Below are positions 1 to 8,409 of a stretch of 36,129 nt of DNA, piece after piece. The notes under the pieces were generated by a model, which was not told the origin of the DNA, did no database searches, and worked only from the letters and a program-made list of their open reading frames with translations. Numbering within the stretch: the stretch's first letter is position 1; every line of letters starts with the position of its first letter. The DNA is from Planctomycetota bacterium (lineage in GTDB: Bacteria; Planctomycetota; Phycisphaerae; Phycisphaerales; Phycisphaeraceae): positions 1-36,129 of the forward strand of contig JAJRRS010000151.1 in NCBI GenBank assembly GCA_024279275.1, written 5' to 3'. Made by a program: the position numbers and the translations under genes.

Positions 1-1
1 C

Positions 2-781
2 CTCTCCACCGACTGCGTCAGTTGCCACCTCAGCGATTACCAATCCACCAACAGCCCCAACCACGCCGCCAGCGGTTTCAGCACCGACTGCATGCAGTGC
101 CACACCGGCACCAACACCTGGCAAGGCGCGACCTTCGACCACCCCAACTCGTTTGCGCTCAACGGCGGACACGGCGGACTGAACTGCAACGACTGCCACG
201 TCGGCGGGAACTTCCAGGGCCTATCCACCGACTGCGTAAGCTGCCATATCAGCGACTTCCAATCCACCACCAGCCCCAACCACGCCGCCAGCGGTTTCAG
301 CACCGACTGCATGCAGTGCCACACCGGCACCAACACTTGGCAGGGCGCGACCTTCACCCACACCAATGCCTTCCCGCTCAACGGCGGGCACAGCGGCCTG
401 AACTGTAACGACTGCCACACCGGCGGTAACTTCCAGGGCCTGTCCAGCGATTGCGTAAGCTGCCACCTCGCCGATTACCAGGGGGTCAACAACCCCAACC
501 ACGCCGCCAGCGGGTTCAGCACCGATTGCACCCAGTGCCACAACGGCACAAACTCCTGGCAGGGCGCGAACTTCAACCACACCTTCCCAATCGATCGCGG
601 AGACCATAAGCGGCTGGACTGCAACGACTGCCACCTGAACCCCTCCAACCAGAGCGTGTTCAGTTGCACCCACTGCCACGAACACAGACAGTCAAAGATG
701 AACGACAAACACAAAGAAGTCGGCGGCTATAGCTGGTCAAGCCCCGCCTGCCTGAGCTGTCACCCCGACGGTAAGGATTAA
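2..781 (+). CDS. Multihaem c-type cytochrome, 3' part (5' end outside window)
   Basis: The frame is already open at base 2, so the start and signal peptide lie upstream. The visible 259 residues hold eleven CxxCH haem-attachment motifs (CVSCH, CMQCH and CNDCH three times over with small changes, then CTHCH and CLSCH). They sit in tandem units of 73 residues (219 nt) starting at bases 2, 221 and 440; the first two units are almost identical in DNA and the third has drifted. Each unit also has conserved histidines outside the motifs (SPNH or NPNH, the H before GLNC), which are probably distal haem ligands (inference). Such proteins carry electrons in the periplasm or at the cell surface. The family resembles tandem-repeat cytochrome c3/c7-like proteins; the exact family and the total haem number cannot be given from this fragment. 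The last motif is seven residues from the stop. Confidence 0.9.
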   Translation, partial: LSTDCVSCHLSDYQSTNSPNHAASGFSTDCMQCHTGTNTWQGATFDHPNSFALNGGHGGLNCNDCHVGGNFQGLSTDCVSCHISDFQSTTSPNHAASGFSTDCMQCHTGTNTWQGATFTHTNAFPLNGGHSGLNCNDCHTGGNFQGLSSDCVSCHLADYQGVNNPNHAASGFSTDCTQCHNGTNSWQGANFNHTFPIDRGDHKRLDCNDCHLNPSNQSVFSCTHCHEHRQSKMNDKHKEVGGYSWSSPACLSCHPDGKD

Positions 782-1134
782 CGCATTGGCTTTCATCGTA
801 ACGAGCAAAGTCTTGCCGCCGCAGCTACACGGCGACTTTATACCAGGCACTTTAGTTCTCGTGCGTCTTGACCTCCCCCTCAGCCCCCGGCTTTGCCGGG
901 GGATTCCCCTGATAATCAAACGGCGGCGCACGAGTTTTTTATGGAATTGGAATAAGAGGATTCACCCACCACCTGAATCATTAACCCAGCACCCCGAACA
1001 AGGTAAGTCTGCTCACTGAAAAATGTTTGACTCTCAACACCTGCCGACCAATGATTGGACAAAGACATGACACCCCCGAGTACGACAACCCGGGGCACGC
1101 CAATCCGGGGGCGACAACAAAGGACGGTAATCCC
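782..1134. other. Intergenic region holding one inverted family A repeat
   Basis: No convincing gene is seen in these 353 bases. The main content is a palindromic repeat at about 853-940 (described separately). The stretch 1027-1134 is an open frame continuous with the next gene, but it has no lipoprotein-like or other protein features and is read here as leader. Its composition is strongly C-rich on this strand, as in the rest of the first 4 kb. Confidence 0.5.
853..940 (-). repeat. Interspersed palindromic repeat, family A, copy 1 (inverted)
   Basis: The core is a perfect hairpin, CCCCCGGC-TTTG-GCCGGGGG, at about 884-902, next to CTCCCCCTCAG. The whole is bounded by short terminal inverted repeats, CTCGTGCG (858-865) and CGCACGAG (927-934). 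The reverse complement matches 19381-19462 across both core and flanks, including the sequence GTCTTGA beside the core. Shorter copies are at 14836 and 22684. This copy lies in the opposite orientation to the other three. Confidence 0.85.
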
Positions 1135-1758
1135 ATGGCCACCAAACCGCACACCCGCCGGATCGCCGCCGTACTTCTGATCGCCTGCCTCGGGTCCACG
1201 ATGGGCTGTTCAGCGTATGACGCACGATACGCATACCAGCCCAAGCCAAGCGTGACGATGATTCAGTTCGGCGATGACCCCGACACAGCCCCGCTGCGGA
1301 TGCTCAGCAGCATCATCGGCATCCGCCGACCCACCAAGGAGGCCGGCAATCGTTCGTTTGTTGAAGCCGCGATCCTGTTCGACAACACCTCCTTAGAAAC
1401 CATCGCGTTCGACCCAGCCACCGCGGCGCTTTTTGCAGGCGACGTCCAGCGATTCCCCGACCCCGACCTGGTCAGCCAGGAAAAAATCACCATCGAGCCG
1501 GGCCACACCGCACGAGTCATGCTGCTCTTCGCCTTCCCCCACACCGAACCAAAAACACCGATCGACCTGAACGGCCTGAACCTGCGATGGGCCATCCAAC
1601 ACAACGGGCAGTCGTATTACCAAAGCGCCACGTTCGATCGCAGATCACCGCAAAGGTATCGGCACGACGGCTACTACCCCGGCTACTACGACCGCTACTA
1701 TGCCGGATACCCCGGCCCCTACGACCACTACTTCTATCACCGCCACTTCCGACACTAA
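1135..1758 (+). CDS. Small lipoprotein-like secreted protein, Tyr-rich C-terminus
   Basis: I do not recognise the family. The frame opens at 1027, but ATG 1135 is preferred because AAGGA lies just upstream and the product then begins with a classical export signal: MATKPHTRR, a hydrophobic stretch, and a cysteine at residue 25 (STMGC) as likely lipidation site. A second cysteine at residue 18 (LIAC) fits the lipobox consensus but leaves a very short hydrophobic core. The middle of the 207-residue protein looks like a beta-rich domain (FVEAAILFDNTS, ITIEPGHTARVMLLF), as in proteins that compare or bind through an immunoglobulin-like fold. The tail is rich in Tyr, Gly and His (YYPGYYDRYYAGY), seen in many small envelope lipoproteins. 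No neighbour suggests a specific task. Confidence 0.75.
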   Translation: MATKPHTRRIAAVLLIACLGSTMGCSAYDARYAYQPKPSVTMIQFGDDPDTAPLRMLSSIIGIRRPTKEAGNRSFVEAAILFDNTSLETIAFDPATAALFAGDVQRFPDPDLVSQEKITIEPGHTARVMLLFAFPHTEPKTPIDLNGLNLRWAIQHNGQSYYQSATFDRRSPQRYRHDGYYPGYYDRYYAGYPGPYDHYFYHRHFRH

Positions 1759-2124
1759 AAAATCCTCAACCCAGACATGGCGCTGCATAACATTCCCGAC
1801 ACAGTTTAATTTTCAGCGTAGCTAGCGAGGTTTAGCCGTCGCGGCCACGCGACGAGTTCGCGTCTTTACCAACCCCATGAACCATTAACGCAACGTCATA
1901 AATGATGACTCAGCCCAAAAACCTCACCCCAACCCAAACACACCGAAAATCCAGCTATTTCCCCCCACTCTTCCAAGAGCCTCTTGAGTGATCAGATTTG
2001 GGCTTATTCTCTGACATAATGAGGGCTTAGCGTAAAAAATCAGAATAGTTGCCGCTTTTCCAAACGAATAGGGTAGAATTGAGTGGTTGTATCCTCGATT
2101 CAGTACCGGGGCGGAGAACTTAAC
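1759..2124. other. Intergenic region before the nuclease gene
   Basis: No gene is seen. It contains the inverted copy of the ~115-nt family B repeat (about 1800-1902). The remainder is strikingly C-rich: bases 1921-1980 contain 28 C and 4 G by hand count. An AT-rich stretch at 2005-2080 probably holds the nuclease promoter, but no -35/-10 pair with good spacing stands out (TTGAGT at 1984 and TATTCT at 2005 are 15 nt apart; TTGCCG at 2049 and TAGAAT near 2073 are about 19 nt apart). Confidence 0.5.
1800..1902 (-). repeat. Family B ~115-nt repeat, copy 1 (inverted)
   Basis: Read on the minus strand this copy shows GTTGCGTTAATGGTTCA, then GGGGTTGGTAAAG, the hairpin CGTCGCG-TGGC-CGCGACG, GGCTAAAC, a 19-nt spacer, and ATTAAAC. 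The same order and spacing is found on the plus strand at 18950-19066 and 23563-23680. The hairpin and GGCTAAAC are at 1830-1854. Confidence 0.85.
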
Positions 2125-3921
2125 ATGCGTTTCAGTAAATACTTATGTGCCTATCTGTCCGCGCTGGCCTTGACCACCGCCTGCTTCGCTGGCCCATACG
2201 ACGCCCCCGCAGGCTACTACAACTCCGCCACCGGCCAGGGTGCCACCCTCAAATCCCAACTCGGCACGCTCATGACCTTCGGCCCGGACGGCGTGCTCTT
2301 CGGCGGCGACGACCACATCCAGCGGACCTATGGAGCCTTCCGCTTCGCCTCCGTCCTCTTCGATACCGACCCCAATAACGCCAGCAACATCATCCTCGTC
2401 TACAACGAAGCCTCCGTCAGCGGTACCTGGGACTCAGGCTCGACCTGGAACCGCGAACACGTCTGGCCTCAGTCAATGCAGCCCGGCTCCGCCAGCAACT
2501 CCTCCACAGGCAACCTCGGCGACCATATCGCACTTAAACCTTCCAACCCCGGCATCAACAGCTCACGCGGCAACAAGCCCTTCGGCAACCTCAACTCCGC
2601 AGGCCTCTTCGGCGCACAAACAGGCGGCACCTACTACCCCGGCGACAACGACTCCGGCGACATCGCTCGCGCACTCTTCTATTCCGACACACGCTACGAC
2701 GCCACACTCACCAACCTCAGCACAGGCCTGATCGGCGACATCAACACACTCATCCACTGGAACTACGCCGACGTACCCGACGAATTCGAGCGACGACGCA
2801 ACCAGGTCATCTACAGCCAGTCGGATAACCCAAGTTACTACCAGAACAACCGCAACGCCTACATCGACCACCCCGAGTACGTCTGGTCTATCTACGGCGG
2901 AGGTAACAACGACAGCCAGCTCTCCGTCGATGGCCCTGCCAATCCCGACGGAAGCTCCACCACCACCGTGGACCTTGGCCGTGTCATCACCGGTGCCGCG
3001 ATCCCCTCGACACAAGCTGTCGGCCTGATCAAATCGGGTGCAGACCCAACTTACTACCAAGTCACCGCCACAGGCGACGCGTCCTCCGACATCAACGGAC
3101 GATTCAACGCATTCACCAGCGGTTCGGGACTTGAAACACTGAACATCGGACTCACCGGTTCGACTGCAACTGCGGGCCTGCTCTCCGGCACCGTCACCAT
3201 CGACAACATCGACATCAGCACCGGCGGCGCCGGCCAAGGCTCCGCCGATGCAGACGACACCATCACCGTCAACCTCGATGTCCTGGACCATTCCGACGCC
3301 TCGTTCGCCTCGGGCTTGGACCAGAACCTCCTGACCATCGACTTCGGCACGTTCGCCCCCGGTGGCACCGTCAACAGCGCGTTTGACCTCTTCAACCTCG
3401 AATCCACGCTCGCCTTCACCGCCGACCTCGACCTCGACTCCATCATCGGCTCCGGCGACACCGGCACGCTCGGCAGCAACCTCGCCGCCTTCTCAGGCCT
3501 CGCCGCCAACGGCTCCAACGGCTTCATGGCATCCTTCGACACCTCCGTCCTTGGCACCTTCAGCGCAAGCTACACGCTGAACCTCTCCGACGAAAACATC
3601 GCCGGCGCAACCAACCAGGTACTCACCCTGCAACTACTCGGAGAAGTCGCCGGCACACTCACCGGCGACCTCGACGGCGACGGCTTCGTCGGCATCGACG
3701 ACCTGAATATCGTCCTAAGCAACTGGAACCAGGCCGTCCCCCCCGCCAATCCACTCGCCGACCCATCCGGCGACGGCTTCGTCGGCATCGACGACCTCAA
3801 CACCGTCCTGGGCAACTGGAACGCCGGCACACCCCCGAACTCCGGCAACGCCGTCCCCGAACCCGGCACACTGGCACTGTTGGGCTTGGGCGCAGTTGCG
3901 ATGATACGCCGACGCAAGTGA
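2125..3921 (+). CDS. Secreted endonuclease I family nuclease with dockerin-like and PEP-CTERM tails
   Basis: ATG 2125 is chosen because GGAG sits 8-12 nt upstream and the product starts with a clean signal peptide (residues 1-22, cut before GPYD). The N-terminal domain (about 23-260) matches the endonuclease I (EndA/NucM, beta-beta-alpha metal) family: EHVWPQS at 111-117 with H112 as the expected general base, GDHIALKPS at 132-140, and NSSRGN at 145-150, which binds the metal in known members. A beta-rich domain follows (about 270-520). Next come two acidic calcium-loop repeats, DLDGDGFVGIDDLN and SGDGFVGIDDLN, each ending in NWN as in dockerin-like modules. The end, VPEPGTLALLGLGAVAMIRRRK, is split here as VPEP, a hydrophobic helix and RRRK, a PEP-CTERM sorting signal. 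The enzyme should cut extracellular DNA or RNA non-specifically for nutrients or biofilm turnover (inference). The convergent restriction gene ends 56 nt downstream. Confidence 0.9.
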   Translation: MRFSKYLCAYLSALALTTACFAGPYDAPAGYYNSATGQGATLKSQLGTLMTFGPDGVLFGGDDHIQRTYGAFRFASVLFDTDPNNASNIILVYNEASVSGTWDSGSTWNREHVWPQSMQPGSASNSSTGNLGDHIALKPSNPGINSSRGNKPFGNLNSAGLFGAQTGGTYYPGDNDSGDIARALFYSDTRYDATLTNLSTGLIGDINTLIHWNYADVPDEFERRRNQVIYSQSDNPSYYQNNRNAYIDHPEYVWSIYGGGNNDSQLSVDGPANPDGSSTTTVDLGRVITGAAIPSTQAVGLIKSGADPTYYQVTATGDASSDINGRFNAFTSGSGLETLNIGLTGSTATAGLLSGTVTIDNIDISTGGAGQGSADADDTITVNLDVLDHSDASFASGLDQNLLTIDFGTFAPGGTVNSAFDLFNLESTLAFTADLDLDSIIGSGDTGTLGSNLAAFSGLAANGSNGFMASFDTSVLGTFSASYTLNLSDENIAGATNQVLTLQLLGEVAGTLTGDLDGDGFVGIDDLNIVLSNWNQAVPPANPLADPSGDGFVGIDDLNTVLGNWNAGTPPNSGNAVPEPGTLALLGLGAVAMIRRRK

Positions 3922-3977
3922 GTAGAAGGGCGGCGTGTTGAAACTCGCCTTGCGGGCTAAGGGTGTAACTCCAGACC

Positions 3978-6900
3978 CTAGCCCCCATCCACAGCGTCCT
4001 CCACGATCGCGATCTCTTCATCGCTCAGGCCGTAGAGTTCGTACACCAGTTGATCGATCTGCCGATCCGTCGCATCAATCTGCCGCTGGATCGCCGTCTT
4101 ACCATGACCCGTCTTCGCATCGGCGAGCTGCTTGTGCAGGTCGAGCATTCCGCTGGCAAGTCTATCCGCGGTTAACCATTTCGGATTATTGTGGAAGTGT
4201 GGGGAAGCAATCTTGGGCAGCGGAAAACGTCGGAGTACTGCAACGCCAACATCGTTATTCACGCCACGTTTCTTTGCATTTACGTTGAACCACGCATTAC
4301 CAAAGGACGAATTCAGAATAGCTAGAAGTGCATTTAGCGGGTTGTACTCATTCGTGGAGACGATGACGTTGAAAGCAAAATTAACATATGTTTCGTATTC
4401 ACAGAAGACAAAATCTGTTCGATCAAACATGTTCGGGCACAATAGCTTCGGTTGTCTAAAAAAACGCGGGTCACGTGCTCGATGTAGTCCGTATGGCGCG
4501 TTCGATGATGTGATGTAATGCTGGCAGGAATCAAGATGTGAAACCAACTCTGGATATTCACGTCGATTAGCTACGACAACCTTGTTGGAGGCATTGTTAA
4601 GGTATAGGACACGGCTAGTAGGTTCTTCTAGGCGGTATCGTGAGACATCTCGCCTTCGCGTATAAGGCTTGATAAAGGCAAGTTCCTTCGGGTTGAAGGC
4701 TAGTGCATCTTCCTCTTGATTGGTCAACACAAAAACACCCTTCCCCGCATCCTCCGGTCGTCCGAACTTCTCTGCTAACTTTGAAGTTACAACATCCGTC
4801 GCCTCCACGATTCCTTGGGAAACTTCAAACCCAAGGGGGTGTTCGCCCATGGGAACACACGAAGTATTCAAGCGATTCACGAGTGTCGGAGGCAGTCCCA
4901 CGCCGAGATCAATGCCGCCTTGCGAGTTGAAGATATGATCGGTTGGAGTTGTTCGTTGAGTGCTGAGGCCGCTTGGGGTTTTGAGTTCACTAGCTATCTC
5001 GACGGAAGTTAATTTATTTTGGTCAAATACTTGGTGGGTGATAGAAGATTCGTCTTGAGTTCTTGCTAGTACAAATATCATGTGTCGGCCAGTGACGGAT
5101 TGGAAAACTTTATTCTTGCAAAAATCAACAACCCGACGAAACGAGGCATCACTTCGTAAATGTGCGATAAGCTTTGTGGCACCGGTGCTTTTAAGCCAAT
5201 ATGAAGACACAATAAATGATATAAACCCATCTGTTTGTGTGAGTTCAAGGCCGCGGTGGAGAAAGAAGTACCAGAAGTCCATCTTCCCCTGATAGTAACG
5301 TGACCCCCATTCTGTAGTTCTTAGATCGGCTATCAGCTCTTTACTATCTCTTTCTTTTCGATACGGCGGATTCCCAATCACCGCATCAAACCCACCCCCA
5401 TCCATGATGCTTTTGAACTCAACCTTCCAATCAAAGACATTGATGCGTAGCCGCTCCTCCTCGTCGAACATACCGATTTGTTGGTTATCATAGAAGTCCG
5501 ACCCGATGAGGCTGTTGCCGCACTTGATGTTCTGTGCCAGGTCGGGCAGGGCGCGTTCGTGGAAGAGTCGCAGGTTAGCGCCGAGTGTCTCGGCGTTCTC
5601 GCCTTCCAGAACTTTTAAGAGCAGCGAGAGCTTGGTGGTTTCGACGGCCTGGGAGTCGATGTCGACGCCGAAGATGTGGCTTGTCAGGATGCGCTTGCGT
5701 TCGGCGGTGGTCAGACGGTAATCCCCGCCTCCGGAAGCCTGACGCTGATATAGCCGCGGCATTTTGCCGCCGGTGTGTTTCTTCGGACTGTCAGCAATGT
5801 ATTGATCGCGATACCAGTCAAGCAGGAACTGGTAGGCACCCAGGAGGAACGACCCGGAGCCGCAGGCGGGGTCCAGGACGGTGATGGGTTTGCGTGACTT
5901 GCTGGGTTGCCACTTGTCGGTCAGGCCGGCGACCTGCTGGGGGGGCTTGCCTTCGACGAGTTTGCCGACGGTGTGTTTGACGATGTAATCGACGATGTAG
6001 GTCGGCGTGTAGTAGACGCCGCCGGCCTTACGGACCTCGGGCTTCTCCTCGACGATCGCGCGGTGGCCCTTGGTGAGGCGGATGACTTTGCCGAGAAATT
6101 GTTCATAGACCTGGCCGAGGATGTCCGCGGGGAGGACGGAGAACTCGTAGGGGCTGTCCGGGTAGTACAGCCGGGCGAGGATATCTTTGAGTGTCTTGTC
6201 ATCGACGCTCAGGCCGGGGGTGAGGTCGTCGGGCGATTCGGGCCGACCTTTTTCCTTGTCGAAGTGAAACAGCCCGGAGTTGTAGCGCTCATCGGCGCGG
6301 CGGAATCGCTCAAACAAGCGGTCGTAGACGTGATCGCCGTTGACCAGACCTTGGAGAGTACCGTACTGCTCGACGCCGCGATCTTCACAGATACGCAGGA
6401 AGATGATACGGTCGATCGTGCGTTGCACCGCGAAGTTCAGGTCGCGTTGATTCAGATCGTCGTTGCGCAGCGCAAGGTTGCGGGCGAGCGAATCGCGCCA
6501 CTGCTCGATCTCTTCAAGGAACGCGGTATCGACCTCGGCGGTGCCGCGTTTGCGCTTGGTCGATTCGGCGTACTTATCGAATGAGCCTTTGAGTATCGCC
6601 TGCTGTGAGAAGATGCTTGCGAACTCATCCCAGCGTTCGGCGAACTGATCGAAGGTGAAGTACATGACCCGCCCGACGGAGGGCTTGTCGCCCTTGGCCG
6701 GTTTGATCCGGCAGTCGTAGACGGCGAACTCCTCGAAGTCCGACAGAATCGAAAGCGGCAGCTTGGCGGACCACGCGTAACGCCGAAGCTGGTACGCCGG
6801 GCCGGGGTCGCCCTTGATATCGACGGACGGCTTCTTGGCTTCCAGAAAAAACTTTCGCACCCCGCCGATACGAAAGCTGTAGTCCGGTGCCTTGGTAGCG

Positions 6901-7142
6901 CCGCCGACCTTGATGGCATCTTCGTGAATAACGTCTTTGTAGGCCTCGGCATACCCGGCGTTGTTGTCGATGTCCCAGCCAAGCCCCTGCAGCCCAAACA
7001 GCGGGTCCAGAAACTCTCGACGGAGTTGAGTCTCGTTGTACCCACCGCCCCCGCTGGCAAGGTAAGCATCGCAATGCTCGGCGAAGCGATCAATCAGGCC
7101 TTGCACAGCCGACGGCAATGAGTTGGTTTTTGACACGATCAA
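3978..7142 (-). CDS. Type IIG-like restriction-modification enzyme (Eco57I/TaqI-type N6-adenine methylase with nuclease domain)
   Basis: A single chain of 1054 residues appears to carry cleavage, methylation and recognition. The N-terminus has a PD-(D/E)xK signature: P86-D87 in APDYSF and E101-A-K103 in LEAKK. The methylase has the AdoMet-binding motif DPACGSGSF at 424-432 and the catalytic motif NPPY at 591-594, which marks amino-group (adenine N6) methylation. Helical linker sequence joins the two. The rest (about 620-1000) should be the target recognition domain, resembling TaqI-type C-terminal specificity domains. That part (about 4200-5300) is visibly AT-richer than its flanks. The start is a TTG at 7142; GTG 7136 is an in-frame alternative, and neither has a strong ribosome site. 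No separate methylase, specificity or controller gene is adjacent, as expected of a self-contained enzyme. The recognition sequence cannot be read from the protein. Confidence 0.9.
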   Translation of the reverse strand: MIVSKTNSLPSAVQGLIDRFAEHCDAYLASGGGGYNETQLRREFLDPLFGLQGLGWDIDNNAGYAEAYKDVIHEDAIKVGGATKAPDYSFRIGGVRKFFLEAKKPSVDIKGDPGPAYQLRRYAWSAKLPLSILSDFEEFAVYDCRIKPAKGDKPSVGRVMYFTFDQFAERWDEFASIFSQQAILKGSFDKYAESTKRKRGTAEVDTAFLEEIEQWRDSLARNLALRNDDLNQRDLNFAVQRTIDRIIFLRICEDRGVEQYGTLQGLVNGDHVYDRLFERFRRADERYNSGLFHFDKEKGRPESPDDLTPGLSVDDKTLKDILARLYYPDSPYEFSVLPADILGQVYEQFLGKVIRLTKGHRAIVEEKPEVRKAGGVYYTPTYIVDYIVKHTVGKLVEGKPPQQVAGLTDKWQPSKSRKPITVLDPACGSGSFLLGAYQFLLDWYRDQYIADSPKKHTGGKMPRLYQRQASGGGDYRLTTAERKRILTSHIFGVDIDSQAVETTKLSLLLKVLEGENAETLGANLRLFHERALPDLAQNIKCGNSLIGSDFYDNQQIGMFDEEERLRINVFDWKVEFKSIMDGGGFDAVIGNPPYRKERDSKELIADLRTTEWGSRYYQGKMDFWYFFLHRGLELTQTDGFISFIVSSYWLKSTGATKLIAHLRSDASFRRVVDFCKNKVFQSVTGRHMIFVLARTQDESSITHQVFDQNKLTSVEIASELKTPSGLSTQRTTPTDHIFNSQGGIDLGVGLPPTLVNRLNTSCVPMGEHPLGFEVSQGIVEATDVVTSKLAEKFGRPEDAGKGVFVLTNQEEDALAFNPKELAFIKPYTRRRDVSRYRLEEPTSRVLYLNNASNKVVVANRREYPELVSHLDSCQHYITSSNAPYGLHRARDPRFFRQPKLLCPNMFDRTDFVFCEYETYVNFAFNVIVSTNEYNPLNALLAILNSSFGNAWFNVNAKKRGVNNDVGVAVLRRFPLPKIASPHFHNNPKWLTADRLASGMLDLHKQLADAKTGHGKTAIQRQIDATDRQIDQLVYELYGLSDEEIAIVEDAVDGG

Positions 7143-7262
7143 TCAGCCCCCAACGGGAAAGGAGTTCAACAACGATCATACAGGCGATCGCATGTTTATG
7201 CCTGCCGATCCAGAGACAAGCGTTCACCTTCTACGATCATCACTCAAAGATCAGCACTCACA

Positions 7263-7760
7263 TCACCCCGGCATCTGATCAAGCATGCGTTGGATGTAGC
7301 GCAGGGCGTTGAGTTCCAGGCGGATGGATTTGGCGGGTAGCGTGTCTTGTGTATCGGCGAACAGGTCGGCGATACTTTTCAGGTGTGCATCACGCTGGTC
7401 GTTTGCCCAGTCGCGCAGTTTGTTAAGCTCGTCAAGGTTTTCCTGGGCGATGGCTTCTTCGAGCTGTTCGCGGGTTTCCATCATGTCCATCAAGAGGTCC
7501 GGCGGCAGGGATTTGTCTTGCTCTTTGGCGGGGCCACCTAAGAGCGTGAGCAGGGCGTCGGCTCGGCGTTCGGGGTCGGACAAAACTGCGTAGGCGTGAT
7601 TTACCTCGGCGGCACGCTCGGCGGCCTGGGCCTGATCGACCGGGTCGGTGTACCGATCCGGGTGCGTCGCGGCGGAGGCCTGGATGAACCGGGTGTGCAG
7701 GTCGGTCGGGTCCAGGTCGTAACGGGCGGGCAGGCCAAGTGTCTTAAAAGGGTCTGGCAT
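7263..7760 (-). CDS. hscB: HscB-like J-domain co-chaperone of iron-sulfur cluster assembly
   Basis: The 165-residue product starts at the ATG giving MPDPFKTLGLP, typical for HscB; an upstream in-frame ATG at 7811 would overlap the approach to the tRNA and add a non-conserved N-terminus. Residues 1-75 form a J-domain with the HPD tripeptide at 33-35, followed by ERAAEVNHAYAVLSDP. The C-terminal half (about 85-165) is a charged helical bundle, as in the HscB domain that holds the scaffold IscU. HscB delivers IscU to the Hsp70 HscA and stimulates its ATPase in the cytoplasm. The N-terminal zinc-binding cysteines of eukaryotic forms are absent. No isc genes adjoin it here. The gap to the restriction gene is 120 nt. 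Confidence 0.85.
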   Translation of the reverse strand: MPDPFKTLGLPARYDLDPTDLHTRFIQASAATHPDRYTDPVDQAQAAERAAEVNHAYAVLSDPERRADALLTLLGGPAKEQDKSLPPDLLMDMMETREQLEEAIAQENLDELNKLRDWANDQRDAHLKSIADLFADTQDTLPAKSIRLELNALRYIQRMLDQMPG

Positions 7761-7829
7761 GACGGTGAGTGTGGGTGTTGATGGGTGAAGTTGCAAGTCC
7801 GGCAGGATCAAAGGACACTGTCGGCCGCT

Positions 7830-7913
7830 GCGGGCGTGGCGAAATTGGCAGACGCGCCAGGTTTAGGTCCTGGTGGGGTAAAACCCGTGTAGGTTCGAGT
7901 CCTATCGCCCGCA
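7830..7913 (+). tRNA. tRNA-Leu (anticodon UAG)
   Basis: The acceptor stem pairs GCGGGCG (7830-7836) with CGCCCGC (7906-7912), with discriminator A at 7913. The anticodon stem CCAGG/CCTGG encloses the loop TTTAGGT, giving anticodon TAG (reads CUA and other CUN codons). There is a long variable arm (GGGGTAAAACCC), as in class II leucine tRNAs, and a T-arm GTAGG-TTCGAGT-CCTAT. CCA is not encoded. Confidence 0.97.
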
Positions 7914-8409
7914 TTTCATGTCCGGCTCTGGCAGATCGACCGCGTTGGCGGGGCGGCTTATCGGGGAAAAATCAATAGCCGCAAATGAACGCAAATCAAC
8001 GCGAATAGGAAGGGAGTGATCCACAGATGATCATGATGAGCAGGATTAAGATCGATGGGCTTGTGCCTCAGCGTCTTATTTAATCCTGACTATCCCGAAC
8101 ATCTTTGGATATTCCCCGGCTCTGATTCGCGTTTATTTACGTTCATTCGCGGCTGATTGTCTTGATGTTTTGCGGTTGCATCGATTTAGATCCCGCAGGA
8201 CGTGAACCGCGTTCAATACGGTGTGATGGGCTAGGGTGGAAAACTCAGAAAAAGGTTAAAGCGTGATCGTGGTCCGGTCCGATAAGGTTTTTATACGGGG
8301 CATGTCCGGCGCGGGTCACCACGGAGGGTGAGTGATCGTATTGCTCATCTGTATTCGCGACGGTGTGACAATCTGACTGATCGGCTTCGAGGATGAATGG
8401 AGTCTTCGT
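7914..8409. other. Intergenic region after tRNA-Leu
   Basis: The main object is the 186-bp inverted-repeat element at 7973-8158. The rest (8160-8409) contains no gene I can support; open frames here lack family features and a ribosome site. Confidence 0.5.
7973..8158. repeat. 186-bp long-hairpin repeat element
   Basis: The two ends are inverted repeats of about 30 nt. The left arm runs AGCCGCAAATGAACGC then AAATCAACGCGAAT (about 7977-8007). The right arm is its complement at about 8127-8155, with about 27 of 30 positions matching. Inside is a second inverted pair: ACAGATGATCATGATGAGC then AGGATTAA (about 8022-8049), against the complement of TTTAATCCTGACTATCC then GAACATCTT (about 8080-8105). 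The whole can fold on itself around a loop at about 8052-8078. A single arm recurs at 33713-33747. Confidence 0.85.

Noticed and set aside
37-420. Minus-strand frames opposite the cytochrome.
   Set aside because: They mirror the 219-nt repeat; the plus frame holds all CxxCH motifs.
3978-5500. A replication origin directly at the skew change.
   Set aside because: No dnaA gene, DnaA-box cluster or AT-rich unwinding element with known pattern was seen; the stretch is inside a coding gene. The skew change is kept as a finding only.
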